Origin: Thermococcus indicus | GTDB lineage: Archaea > Methanobacteriota_B > Thermococci > Thermococcales > Thermococcaceae | Direction: 5' to 3' | Length of the DNA stretch: 64,000 nucleotides | NCBI RefSeq assembly: GCF_006274605.1 | Contig: NZ_CP040846.1 | Location: 1,867,041 to 1,931,040, forward strand | Shown: positions 37,679 to 46,560 of the stretch, piece after piece | Layout: the number at the start of each line of letters is the position of its first letter | Numbering within the stretch: position 1 is the first letter of the stretch | Made by a program: the position numbers and the translations under genes | The notes under the pieces: model-generated | Told to the model about the DNA's origin: nothing | The model's database searches: none | Seen by the model: the letters and a program-made list of their open reading frames with translations, nothing else

Positions 37679-39131
37679 GGAAAGCCTGAACCGCCGCGAG
37701 GCCGACGGTGGCCAGAGCCAGCGCGTAGGGATAGCCGAGGAAGTACCAGAGGCCGGCGATTGCCCCGAGGGTAACCCCATTGATTATCATAAGGGCCAGA
37801 ACGTGGCCGAAGTTCGTCTCCGGCACTGACAGCTCGCTTTCACCGTGGTAGAAGAAGGCCAGCGCCACTGACGAGGTCAGGAGCGGAAGAATAACCGCGG
37901 CGGGGAGCAGGGCGAGGGTTCCAACGTCGCGGTACGAAGCCGCGAGGACGAGAGCAACGCTTGCAGTAATTGGAACGGCGTTCATGACGAGGAGCTTTGC
38001 CCGGACGAACTGACCGACCGTTATGGGCAGACTCCTCAGGAACTCGAACTCCTGACCGTCTATCTTAAGGACGGTGTCGATGCCCACCGAAGCCACCCAC
38101 CCAATCATAAAGAGCACCGAAACCACACTCCACTCCCTAATGGAGCCAGAAACGAGGATGTTCAGGGCACTCGGCAGGATTATGAAGAGCGGAAAGACGA
38201 GGCCGACGAGAAGGGCACTCTTTCTGAAGGCTATCCTCAGGTCCTTCAGGGCGATAGCCACGATTGGGTGGTGGGTTTCGGCCTTAAAGCCCACGATTCT
38301 CGCCCTGAAAACCTTTGCTCCCTCCCCAAGCCTGCCCCAGAGCCGCCCAAGGATGAAGAGATAGAGCGGAACCAGAACCAAGAGGTAGCCAAGGAGGATG
38401 AGGAAGGAGTGGAACGGGTCCGTTATCGAGGCAACGGAGAATGGATAAGCCAGGGAGTACTTCGAGAAGAAGGGCAGAACCTCCTCGTAGTGCTCGTTGA
38501 CGTATTGCTGAAGATAATTGATGGCGTAGAACATGCTAATGAACAGGATAACTCCAAGGGTTCTGGCGAGGGTTCTGAGCTTCGAGAACCTGCCGCCAAC
38601 GCTGGCCGAGCCGAAGAAGGTGAACACCACTAGGCCGAGGACGTGGCCGAGGAAAGCGCCTACGAGTACCCAGAGCAGGCCCACAAGGCCGGGGGTGCCG
38701 TACTTGAATGCCATCGCCGCCGCCACAGGAAGGAGCGCAACGACTGCTGGGACGTTGTCTATGGCAAGGAGAACGCTGAGGTACTTGGCGCCCGTCTCAA
38801 CCGGGAGCGGCTTGAGCGGCTCGAAGATCCCCATGGAGGTGGCATAGGAGGCATTGACGGTCGTCGTGTAGAGGGCCATTATGAAGGGGAGCATCGCGTA
38901 GGTCGCGAACATCACCGCCGCCCGGGCTTCGTCCTCAGCTCCGAGCACCGCTCCCGCCATCATAAACCCAAAGAAGAGGAACGCGACCGATTGGAGGGCT
39001 ATACCCCGCTTTATATCGCCCGCGTTCCTGAGCTGCTTCCTGAACTTCTCCGGATCGGCGGCTATCTGCGGGTTGCTCTTCAAACGCCGGTAGTGGAGCT
39101 CCTTGTAGAGGATTCTGACTATCTCGAACAT
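37668..39131 (-). CDS. ABC-2 type transporter permease
   Basis: This 487-residue membrane protein has about 10-12 hydrophobic helices (for example SVAFLFFGFMMAGAVL, VALLPVAAAMAF, LLVGLVFPLFIILPSALNIL, AVILPLLTSSVALAFFY). The N terminus carries a short cytosolic segment (RILYKELHYRRLKSNPQ). It follows the ATPase by nine bases and so forms an exporter with it. The substrate is unknown. Confidence 0.85.
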   Translation of the reverse strand: MFEIVRILYKELHYRRLKSNPQIAADPEKFRKQLRNAGDIKRGIALQSVAFLFFGFMMAGAVLGAEDEARAAVMFATYAMLPFIMALYTTTVNASYATSMGIFEPLKPLPVETGAKYLSVLLAIDNVPAVVALLPVAAAMAFKYGTPGLVGLLWVLVGAFLGHVLGLVVFTFFGSASVGGRFSKLRTLARTLGVILFISMFYAINYLQQYVNEHYEEVLPFFSKYSLAYPFSVASITDPFHSFLILLGYLLVLVPLYLFILGRLWGRLGEGAKVFRARIVGFKAETHHPIVAIALKDLRIAFRKSALLVGLVFPLFIILPSALNILVSGSIREWSVVSVLFMIGWVASVGIDTVLKIDGQEFEFLRSLPITVGQFVRAKLLVMNAVPITASVALVLAASYRDVGTLALLPAAVILPLLTSSVALAFFYHGESELSVPETNFGHVLALMIINGVTLGAIAGLWYFLGYPYALALATVGLAAVQAFLSR

Positions 39132-39140
39132 GCTCCCACC

Positions 39141-39902
39141 CTACAGGGCATCCTTGAGGGCCTGGACTATTCCAGCAACCTCGTCCTGACTCTCGGTGAG
39201 CTTGAGGAAAACGTCCTCCAGGCTCTCCTCATGGGCAAACTCCTTGAGCTGCTCCACCGTCCCCTCGGCGATTATCTCGCCGTTGTAGATGACGCCAACG
39301 CGGTCGCATATCGTTTCCGCGAGAGCTAAGACGTGGGTGGAGAAGACAATGCTCCTGCCCTCCTCCCGAAACTGGAGGAGGAGTTCCCTCAGAATTCGGG
39401 CGCTTTTTGGGTCCAAACCGTTCATCGCCTCGTCCAGTATGAGAACCTTCGGGTCGTGGAGCATAGCGGAGATGAGGGACACCTTCTGCCTCGTTCCAAA
39501 GCTGAGCGAACCTATCATCTCGCCGAGGTAGCTTTCTATCCCAAAGGCCCTGACGAAGGTCTCAACCCTTTCCTGGAGCTCCTCCCTAGGAATCTCCCTC
39601 ACGCTCCCCACGAAGTTGAAGAACTCGACCGGGGTGAGGCTCTCGTAGAGAACCGGCGTTTCGGGGACGTAGCCGACTATCCTCCTAACCTCCAGAGGGT
39701 CTTCGGCAACGTTCACGTTCTCGACGATAACTTTTCCGGAGGTCGGCCTCAGTATTCCGGCCAAAATCTTCATCGTCGTGCTCTTCCCGCTCCCGTTCGG
39801 CCCGAGGAGGCCGTATATCTCGCCGTTGCGAACGGTGAAGGTTATTCCGTCTACGGCCCTCTTGGAGCCGAAGGCCTTGACGAGGTTCTCGACCTCTATC
39901 AT
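39141..39902 (-). CDS. ABC transporter ATP-binding protein
   Basis: This 253-residue ATPase of the ABC-2 exporter class has Walker A GPNGSGKST (about residues 35-43), Q loop YVPETPVLYE, signature-like LSFGTRQKVSLI (C loop FGTRQ), Walker B VLILDEAMNGLD and switch His STHVLALAE. Paired with the membrane protein just downstream. A TATA-like TTTATTAATC lies about 30 bases upstream on the minus strand (39930-39940). Confidence 0.92.
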   Translation of the reverse strand: MIEVENLVKAFGSKRAVDGITFTVRNGEIYGLLGPNGSGKSTTMKILAGILRPTSGKVIVENVNVAEDPLEVRRIVGYVPETPVLYESLTPVEFFNFVGSVREIPREELQERVETFVRAFGIESYLGEMIGSLSFGTRQKVSLISAMLHDPKVLILDEAMNGLDPKSARILRELLLQFREEGRSIVFSTHVLALAETICDRVGVIYNGEIIAEGTVEQLKEFAHEESLEDVFLKLTESQDEVAGIVQALKDAL

Positions 39903-40069
39903 TCTACCACCAGATGTGATAATAACCCGCGATTAATAAATTTTGTCCCCTGAATGACTCTTCATCGAAGAAACTCTTAAATAAAATAAGGGACACATTT
40001 GAATAAAACACAAACCCGTACGGGCTTCAATTTCTTTTCTTGCCCCGGGTTTGGGTTGGAGGTGTAGAT

Positions 40070-42643
40070 ATGAGAAACCCATCGCGGATTTTTCTGTTCC
40101 TTCTTTTGAGCGGGTTAGTTATCATTAGCGGATGTATCGGCAACACTCCTTCACATACCGAAACGGGCCCAACAGCCAGCGAGAGCCCAACGAGTAACAC
40201 GGGCGAGACCTCCTCAATGGAAAGCTCTCCCGCGGAAACCGGTAGTGAAACCGGAACCGAGACCCGGACTTCAACTGAAACCTCCACCGGAACTGTAACA
40301 CAAACCGAAACCCAAACGGAAACCCAGACCGAAACGGCCACTGAGACTCCAGCTCCAAACGAGAGCCTCAGCTATGATGAGGACGGGAACGTTGTATGCG
40401 AAGGCAATGACCCCGACCTGGGCTGTGAGGCCGGGGAAACGAACGAGAACGGAACCGGGCCGGGCTTTACCTTAACCGGGGGAATAAACGTCACCCTCCA
40501 GCCTGTTATAACGCCCGTTTACCTGCTCAACCTCAACTTCACCTACGCGGGGCCAATAGGGAGCCAGGCCTCCGAGCCGAACGGTGAAGTGATAAAGCGG
40601 GTCTCGGTAATCACGAGCTCAACGAACCCCGGAAAGAGCGTTACCTTCACGATAACCTTCGAGAACGAGAGCCTGGCGAACGCATACATAAGCCTGAAGG
40701 AGTTTAAAAACGTCTTCACGGGGGAGGTCTACACCTACAGGCCGACGGTCATAGAGTTCACCGAAGGGGACGAGTTTGGAAGGCGCTGGGAGCTCCACCT
40801 CTACCGCTACGGCTTCGAGCTCTACGAAGTCACCGGCGACGGGCTGGTTTCCCTCCAGAACGGTAGTGTGGGCGTTGACGGGGCCGATGTGAGCTTTACC
40901 GTTGAGAACTTCTCAGGCATCTTTCCAGAGAGGGTTTTCATGAGGATACGCCTCGACTGCGGCTCATCTGCCTGCGAGGAGCGCTTCCCGAGGAGGACTT
41001 ATCCAAGCACCGGAAACTTCGTGATAGAGGCAATGAGGGGCTGGATTGACTACCACACCTCGGCATCCTACGGCAGTCCGGACGACCCGAAGCTTTCCCT
41101 GTACGTCACGGCCACCGAGGACGACCTGACGTTTAAGCTTAGCTTTAGAGATGAGAACGAGTTCAAACGGGCAATGCCGATGAGGCTCTACATTGACGCC
41201 ACCGACGGGGGAGGAATCGACTGGTGGGGCCTGATAACCTCGGACAACTTCACCCTCTACGACATGAGCGACAACGTTTACAGGGAGTCTGAAGTCAGGG
41301 TCACGAAGACATCGGCCGGGGAAGTAGAGGTCGAGTTTACCGTGGAGAACATCTTCAGCATAATCCCGTGGAGGGAGTTCCGCTTCTGGTTTGCGGGCTA
41401 CTACTACCGCTTCCCAGCAAAGAACAACCTCTGGCTGGACGCAACTCACGGGGTTAAGGTCGAGGAGGACGTTGATAAATACTTGGTCGTCGTTGTGGAG
41501 GACGTTTACGTTAGGGAAAACGGGGACTCAAGGGAGGGCGAGATTCAGCTGGTTTCCTGGGCGTTCCCCGTTTACTGGGAGCACGAGAACGACTGGAACT
41601 GGACCTACGGGCCAATCTATGCCGTCAGCTACCCGGGAAGGCGGTGGGTTGAGGCCAAAGACAACAGCAGGCTCCTCTACCACGATGAGAGGGCCATAAG
41701 CGTCGAACACCTCTACGTGAACGGTTATCCAATATTCGTCATGCCCCTGGACGAGGCGAGGGAATACAAGAAAATTTACGTCCACACCGCCGGCTGGGAC
41801 GTTGACGACCCCGGCGAATACATCACCCTCGGGGCGGGCTTTCTGGTGGATTTGGCCCTCGGACTCGCAACCGGGGAGATAGGGACGGCAATGAAGTACG
41901 GTTATTCCGGAGCGATGCTGATTAACCAGCTCTTCACAGGCGAGAGCGCGAGCGACTTCTTTGGTTCGAGGCTGATGGAGGCCTTTGGGTCCAAGCCCGA
42001 CCCTGTAGGTTACAACGCCTTCACCATAGACCCCCGCGATGATTACCGCTACGGCAAGCTCATCGAGGTCTGGGATTTCGGCAAGAACCTGAGGGTTACC
42101 TATCTGGTTTACGAGGTTGATGTCCCCAGAACGCTCCGCTACGACACCCTAAAGGCATACCTGACAACGGTGAGCTTCACGAAGGACACAGAGATTGGAG
42201 ACGACGAGTACTACCTCTACGCGAGGGCCTTCACGCACTTTGAGCCGGTCGAGATTGCGGACGTTCCCGACATCACTGCTGAGGAAACGACCGGAATGGT
42301 TCCGGCGGAGGCTTCATACCGCTATCCGGCAGGGAGGAGGGTTGTCTCGGGCAACAAGGTAACGGTGAGGCCAAACCTTCTCCTGATAGAGCACACCATG
42401 GCGAACGTTCCCTTCATCTACCTTGAGTACAACGCCTGGGAAGAAGACGCCGGAAAGTGGGGCAACGACGACGACCCGATGGGACAGGTGGCGATAACTG
42501 TCCTCCTCGACAACGACGCACTCAGGTGGGACGAAATCTCGGCCGTTCCAAAGATGGTCTGGAGCCTTGAGTTCCAGTCGTGTGGTGTCTCTGGAGGTTG
42601 CTCAAAGGCATGGTTCTGGGTGAGAGTGAAGGGGGAGAACTAA
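40070..42643 (+). CDS. Large secreted lipoprotein with Thr/Glu-rich stalk, unknown
   Basis: This 857-residue protein has signal peptide plus lipobox (SRIFLFLLLSGLVIISGC) that would lipidate the Cys near residue 22. A low-complexity Ser/Thr/Glu stalk (about 25-105), including TETQTETQTETATET, separates it from a beta-rich ectodomain. A middle section is predicted globular (many Tyr/Trp, few Lys). An internal hydrophobic stretch (LGAGFLVDLALGLATGEIGT) is seen near residues 590-610. I recognise no domain. ATG 40070 follows GGAGGTG. It is divergent from the ABC ATPase. Confidence 0.8.
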   Translation: MRNPSRIFLFLLLSGLVIISGCIGNTPSHTETGPTASESPTSNTGETSSMESSPAETGSETGTETRTSTETSTGTVTQTETQTETQTETATETPAPNESLSYDEDGNVVCEGNDPDLGCEAGETNENGTGPGFTLTGGINVTLQPVITPVYLLNLNFTYAGPIGSQASEPNGEVIKRVSVITSSTNPGKSVTFTITFENESLANAYISLKEFKNVFTGEVYTYRPTVIEFTEGDEFGRRWELHLYRYGFELYEVTGDGLVSLQNGSVGVDGADVSFTVENFSGIFPERVFMRIRLDCGSSACEERFPRRTYPSTGNFVIEAMRGWIDYHTSASYGSPDDPKLSLYVTATEDDLTFKLSFRDENEFKRAMPMRLYIDATDGGGIDWWGLITSDNFTLYDMSDNVYRESEVRVTKTSAGEVEVEFTVENIFSIIPWREFRFWFAGYYYRFPAKNNLWLDATHGVKVEEDVDKYLVVVVEDVYVRENGDSREGEIQLVSWAFPVYWEHENDWNWTYGPIYAVSYPGRRWVEAKDNSRLLYHDERAISVEHLYVNGYPIFVMPLDEAREYKKIYVHTAGWDVDDPGEYITLGAGFLVDLALGLATGEIGTAMKYGYSGAMLINQLFTGESASDFFGSRLMEAFGSKPDPVGYNAFTIDPRDDYRYGKLIEVWDFGKNLRVTYLVYEVDVPRTLRYDTLKAYLTTVSFTKDTEIGDDEYYLYARAFTHFEPVEIADVPDITAEETTGMVPAEASYRYPAGRRVVSGNKVTVRPNLLLIEHTMANVPFIYLEYNAWEEDAGKWGNDDDPMGQVAITVLLDNDALRWDEISAVPKMVWSLEFQSCGVSGGCSKAWFWVRVKGEN

Positions 42644-42644
42644 G

Positions 42645-43082
42645 CTAACTCTCCTTTATCTTTTTAATGGCCTTTTCAAAATCGTCCGGGAGGCAGTACG
42701 CCTCGACGCCGGCTTTTCTCGCGTTTTTCACCTGAAGTCTGTCACAGGATATTAGCATTGCGGACGTCTTGAAGGCAAGCGCAATGTAATACAAATCCAC
42801 GGCCCTTCCGTGAACCTTGGGGGCTATGGCCTCGGCAACCTGGTAGAACTCATCCTCCCCTACGAAAGTTACACCTTCTCCAAGTGAGTCCACTACAGCT
42901 ATTGCTTTAGCCCCTATCTTTCTGCTGAAAACACTCAGGAGTTCGATTTTGGCTATCCTCAGCATAATGACCTCATGTCTCTCCTCAGATATGGCTTTCA
43001 GTAGTTCCTTTGCAAGCATGTGTCTCTCGCCAAGCTTTGGAAGGAGTGAATCAACGATTACCGATGCATCTAGGACAATCAC
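42645..43082 (-). CDS. PIN-domain protein (VapC-type toxin candidate)
   Basis: This 145-residue PIN-domain protein starts MIVLDASVIVDSLLPKLGER, with the first catalytic Asp, and has further acidic residues in AVDLYYIALAF and ISCDRLQVKNARKAG. PIN domains are metal-dependent ribonucleases. Its ATG overlaps the stop of the antitoxin-like gene by four bases, as in VapBC modules. Confidence 0.88.
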   Translation of the reverse strand: MIVLDASVIVDSLLPKLGERHMLAKELLKAISEERHEVIMLRIAKIELLSVFSRKIGAKAIAVVDSLGEGVTFVGEDEFYQVAEAIAPKVHGRAVDLYYIALAFKTSAMLISCDRLQVKNARKAGVEAYCLPDDFEKAIKKIKES

Positions 43083-43267
43083 TTTCTCTCCCTCACGAGT
43101 GTCTCGGTGAGGTCTTCTTCGATGCCCTCGAACTCCTTTTCAAGCTCTGAAACTATCTCATAAAGGGAACGCTTTATGATGAGCTGAACCTTTTCCCCCT
43201 CCTTGAGGTTGATTCTTTTTAAGGGTCTCAGCGCCCCGTGGTCGTAGACGGCTTCAACCTTTTCCAT
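43079..43267 (-). CDS. DUF104-type antitoxin (VapB-like)
   Basis: This 62-residue protein has MEKVEAVYDHGALRPLKRIN and LKEGEKVQLIIK, the AF2212/DUF104 antitoxin fold. The C-terminal acidic tail (ELEKEFEGIEEDLTE) would occupy the toxin active site. It precedes the PIN gene by translational overlap and probably represses their joint promoter. Confidence 0.86.
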   Translation of the reverse strand: MEKVEAVYDHGALRPLKRINLKEGEKVQLIIKRSLYEIVSELEKEFEGIEEDLTETLVRERK

Positions 43268-43302
43268 GACAATCCCCTTTTGAACTTTGGCTTTAATGCA
43301 AA

Positions 43303-43986
43303 TTAAACTTGTCCCTTCGGCTCAAGGTGTGCCCTCTTAACCTCAAGCACGCCGGAGTAGTTGCACTCGCTCCACCTCTTTTCCACCTCGTCGAAGACTA
43401 CCCTCGCTTTGAAGAAGGGCGCATCCCTCACGAACGTCTCGAACTCACCGCCTTCCCCTGCCACGTGGATTTTATACTTCTCGTGGAGCCTAACCAGTTC
43501 CTTCAGGGCATCCTCGTCTATCCTCCTTCCAAGCCAGCTCTCATCGAGGCCGTAGGCGGCCGTTCCGACCATGACCACGTCGAAGATGCCGATTATCTCG
43601 TGCATGTACTCGATTGGGTCGCGGTGCCAGGCGGGGGCGAAGCTCTCCAAGCCGAGCTCCTTTGCTACCCTGTCAACGCGCTTCTTCTGGTACTCGCTGG
43701 CCAAGGCACCGGCAACGACGCCGTCTATCCTCAGCCCCTCAAGGACGGCCTTCATGTCCTCTACCTCTTTCTCCTTCTCGCCGCTCGTAAAGCCCTTCAC
43801 GAGGGGAATCCCTACCGCCTTCGCCTGGAGCTCGGTGAGGTGAATGTTCGGCACGTGGTACATGTAGCTCTCGTCGCTCTCGCTCACCATCGAAACGAGG
43901 TATTTGACCTCGAAACCCTGCTTCAGCGCCCAGTAGAGGGCGTAGTTTGAGTCCTTTCCACCGGAGTAGAGCACAGCGACGCGCAT
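43303..43986 (-). CDS. dph6: Diphthine--ammonia ligase (Dph6)
   Basis: This enzyme is the last in diphthamide synthesis on elongation factor 2. The 227-residue protein has the PP-loop [18 protein letters not shown] (about residues 4-21), [20 protein letters not shown], and [16 protein letters not shown]. Length is archaeal-typical (no YjgF extensions). ATG 43986 is preceded by GGTGGTGAAG; the frame is open further without a ribosome site. Divergent from the toroid-membrane gene, with overlapping TATA-like AATAAAAG/CTTTTATT. Confidence 0.92.
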   Translation of the reverse strand: MRVAVLYSGGKDSNYALYWALKQGFEVKYLVSMVSESDESYMYHVPNIHLTELQAKAVGIPLVKGFTSGEKEKEVEDMKAVLEGLRIDGVVAGALASEYQKKRVDRVAKELGLESFAPAWHRDPIEYMHEIIGIFDVVMVGTAAYGLDESWLGRRIDEDALKELVRLHEKYKIHVAGEGGEFETFVRDAPFFKARVVFDEVEKRWSECNYSGVLEVKRAHLEPKGQV

Positions 43987-44046
43987 CTTCACCACCGTTC
44001 CGGTTATAGAAAGCAATAAAAGAGCCCCCTTAAAAGTTTAGTCCGT

Positions 44047-45738
44047 ATGGGGAGGGTAGAGACCAACGTTCCCCACCTCAAGATCAACCTCGGGGTGTGG
44101 CGGAAGCTCTACGCCCTGACTGGGGGGTACGTAGATAACATCGAAGATGTTAGCAGGGGCCATCTGTGGAGCGTTGGATTGAGTCCTGACTTCTGGGTAG
44201 TTATAGACGCTATGAAAAGCTGGAAGGTGCCTTTCCATGTAGTTATGATTCTATGGGCACTGCGAGAGAGACAACTCGATAACGGCGGCTTCCTAAGGCT
44301 CGGGGAGCTGAGCAGGTACGTTGAGACGGGGAGCGTTTACCGCTACGTTGAAATCGCCGCTCTGGCCGGGGAGACGTTGAAAGATGATACCCACATGCGG
44401 AAAGCCCTCGACTGGCTTCTGGAGCACCAGCTAGAGGACGGCTCTTTTCCGACGCACGAGATGTCCAGCATCGGCGAGGTAGGGACGACGGGACGAACGG
44501 TGAGGATTCTGGCAATGGCGATTGAGAATGAAGCGGGGCAGTCCACTGAAAAGATACTCAAGGCCATCGAAAGGGCCCTAGCCTACCTGAAAGAAAGGCA
44601 CCACAGGAGTGTAGACCTTGGTTGGTGGTCCCGAACCGAGCGGGATAATGGAAGAAGCATAGTCGGAGCGTCTTCCCTTGCCGTCTTGGCAATTCTCAAG
44701 GTGAGGGAGCTCTCCAGGAGATTCCCCCTTGAGGTTCCCCTTGAAACCGTGGAGCCGACTTTGAGATGGCTTTTGAGGGAGTTCGAGGAAACGACCGGCT
44801 GGCCGGAATCTGCAGGCGAGGTCTCAAAAATAGACACGACGTTCTACGCTTCGTGGGCCCTGCTGTGGGCCTGGGAAAGCGGACTGCCCGTGGAGAAGGG
44901 GAAAGTCCGCTCAAAGATTCTCGATGCCTTTGAGAGACTTCACTATCTGACGAGGGATACCCTCTACGACACGAGCTTTGTACTTCGCTTCCTGGCGCTC
45001 CTGGTTCGGTACAGGCGTTTGCTTGGAATCAAAGAGGAGCGGTTGAGGGCGTTGATAAGAAAGTACCTTCGCCGTCTAATGGGCGAAATCGGAAGGGTTT
45101 TCAAAAGCGATTCCGATACTTACCTTATGGAACTCGTCGGTATAACCCTCCTCGAAGCAAGCAAAGCTATGAAAGAACTTGGCATGAACGATGAAGTTCG
45201 GGAACTCAGGCGGTTTCCGGGTATGCCACCGAGCTTTATATTAAAGGAGATACTTGAGAAGTCCAGCAACGCCAGCGACGTTCTCTACCTCCTGATTGGT
45301 CCGAAGACGAAGTGGAAACCTTTCGTAAGTCTCATCGACACTCTGGTGAAGATGGACATATTAACAACTCTTATCGGCGTTACCCTGGGCCTCCTTGTCA
45401 TCATTAACGACTTCTCCGATGCGTTCTTTAGGGTGATGCTGTCCCCACACCCCTCCTCCGCGGGACTGCTGTCGTTTCTCATGGCGCTGATGCTAACCCT
45501 GGTTTGGATAGGGATAAAGGTGGTGCCCGAAAAATCGAGGCTTGAGGCGGTTATGAGCTACACCCTCGCCATGCTTGCGGCCTACCTCTACCTCAAAACC
45601 TTTCTGAAGGCGTCAGGTATTGAAGCGTCCCCAGATGCCTTCGCTTTCCTAAAGGTTCTGCTCCTGCTGGCAATAGTAATAGACGTCACTGTTAAACTTC
45701 TCGATACAGCCGTCTTCAGCAAAATATTGGGGGGATAA
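44047..45738 (+). CDS. Terpenoid-cyclase-like toroid protein with C-terminal membrane helices, unknown
   Basis: This 563-residue protein has an N-terminal half made of alpha/alpha toroid repeats like prenyltransferase/squalene cyclase folds: (R/K)-x-Q-x-x-(D/N)-G-(G/S)-F motifs RQLDNGGF and HQLEDGSF, and YYLI-like helices. No QW or DxDD catalytic motif is clear. From about residue 430 four membrane helices follow (ILTTLIGVTLGLLVIIN, LLSFLMALMLTLVWIGI, AVMSYTLAMLAAYLYL, VLLLLAIVIDVTVKLL). It overlaps no neighbour but is followed three bases later by a metallo-beta-lactamase gene. Start may be leaderless. Confidence 0.78.
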   Translation: MGRVETNVPHLKINLGVWRKLYALTGGYVDNIEDVSRGHLWSVGLSPDFWVVIDAMKSWKVPFHVVMILWALRERQLDNGGFLRLGELSRYVETGSVYRYVEIAALAGETLKDDTHMRKALDWLLEHQLEDGSFPTHEMSSIGEVGTTGRTVRILAMAIENEAGQSTEKILKAIERALAYLKERHHRSVDLGWWSRTERDNGRSIVGASSLAVLAILKVRELSRRFPLEVPLETVEPTLRWLLREFEETTGWPESAGEVSKIDTTFYASWALLWAWESGLPVEKGKVRSKILDAFERLHYLTRDTLYDTSFVLRFLALLVRYRRLLGIKEERLRALIRKYLRRLMGEIGRVFKSDSDTYLMELVGITLLEASKAMKELGMNDEVRELRRFPGMPPSFILKEILEKSSNASDVLYLLIGPKTKWKPFVSLIDTLVKMDILTTLIGVTLGLLVIINDFSDAFFRVMLSPHPSSAGLLSFLMALMLTLVWIGIKVVPEKSRLEAVMSYTLAMLAAYLYLKTFLKASGIEASPDAFAFLKVLLLLAIVIDVTVKLLDTAVFSKILGG

Positions 45739-45741
45739 CTT

Positions 45742-46485
45742 GTGATAGTCAATCTGCTCGGAACCGGAGGATCTGAGGGCATTCCGAACTACCTGTGCAG
45801 ATGTCCCGCCTGCCAGGAGGCCAGGAGGTTAGCCTTCGCGAGAAGAAAGCCCACCTCGGTTTTGATTGTCTCTGAGGAAGGAACGACGATTTTGGTGGAC
45901 GTTGGCTTTGACGTGACACCCTATGTGGAGGAAAAAATCGACGCTATACTGCTGACTCACTGGCACCACGACCACATAGCTGGACTCTTTAAGCTTCGCT
46001 GGACGTCGGAGAGGATAGAGCTCCATGCACCCTCAGGCAGTGCCAACGGGGAGATAGTAGAAAGTCCAAAGAACCTTCGAGTGGTTCTCCACGAGACGCC
46101 TCCAAGCCTAAAAATCGGGGACGTCAGGATAAGGGCTTTCCCCCTCAACCACAGCGTTCAGACCTTTGGATACCTCATAGAGGACGGGAGCGGGACTCTA
46201 GCGGTGGTCTTTGATACGAAGGGTCTGCCACCCAAAAGCCTAGAGTTGCTGAAGAATGAGAGCCCCCACGTGGCACTGGTAGATGCAACCTTTTCCCCGG
46301 GAGTACATGACGAGAACCACAACAACATCGATGATGCCATTGCCTTAGGCGAGAGGTTCGCTGAGCTGACTGTTCTGACCCACATAGCCCATCACAACCT
46401 GCCCTTCACGGAAGCGGTGAAGTACGTCAGGGATAGAAGTGAACGGGCCGTTCTCTCTTACGACGGAATGGTTATAGTCATCTGA
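45742..46485 (+). CDS. Metallo-beta-lactamase fold hydrolase (PhnP-like)
   Basis: This 247-residue protein has TGGSEGIPNYLCRCPACQEA (extra Cys cluster, typical of PhnP-like members) and the metal-binding LLTHWHHDHIAGLF, with later His residues (FPLNHSVQTFGYLI) and Asp in VVFDTKGLP. PhnP is a cyclic phosphodiesterase; whether this is too is unclear. Start GTG 45742 is preceded by GGGGGG. Co-transcribed with the toroid protein three bases upstream. Confidence 0.88.
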   Translation: MIVNLLGTGGSEGIPNYLCRCPACQEARRLAFARRKPTSVLIVSEEGTTILVDVGFDVTPYVEEKIDAILLTHWHHDHIAGLFKLRWTSERIELHAPSGSANGEIVESPKNLRVVLHETPPSLKIGDVRIRAFPLNHSVQTFGYLIEDGSGTLAVVFDTKGLPPKSLELLKNESPHVALVDATFSPGVHDENHNNIDDAIALGERFAELTVLTHIAHHNLPFTEAVKYVRDRSERAVLSYDGMVIVI

Positions 46486-46512
46486 TTTTGCAAAAATTTC
46501 ATAACCAAAAAC

Positions 46513-46520
46513 TATTTAAC
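46513..46520 (+). promoter_or_regulatory. TATA box of the inositol-1-phosphate synthase gene
   Basis: TATTTAAC lies 48 bases before ATG 46561. Start near 46545 gives a short leader with GGAGGTGG (46548-46555). Confidence 0.55.
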
Positions 46521-46560
46521 TACTGTAAAATATCTTAGACCAACAAAGGAGGTGGAGGAA

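Noticed and set aside
42645-43267. VapBC pair as a sign of a mobile island
   Set aside because: Only the two genes are present, without repeats, integrase or composition change; VapBC pairs are common in stable Thermococcales regions.
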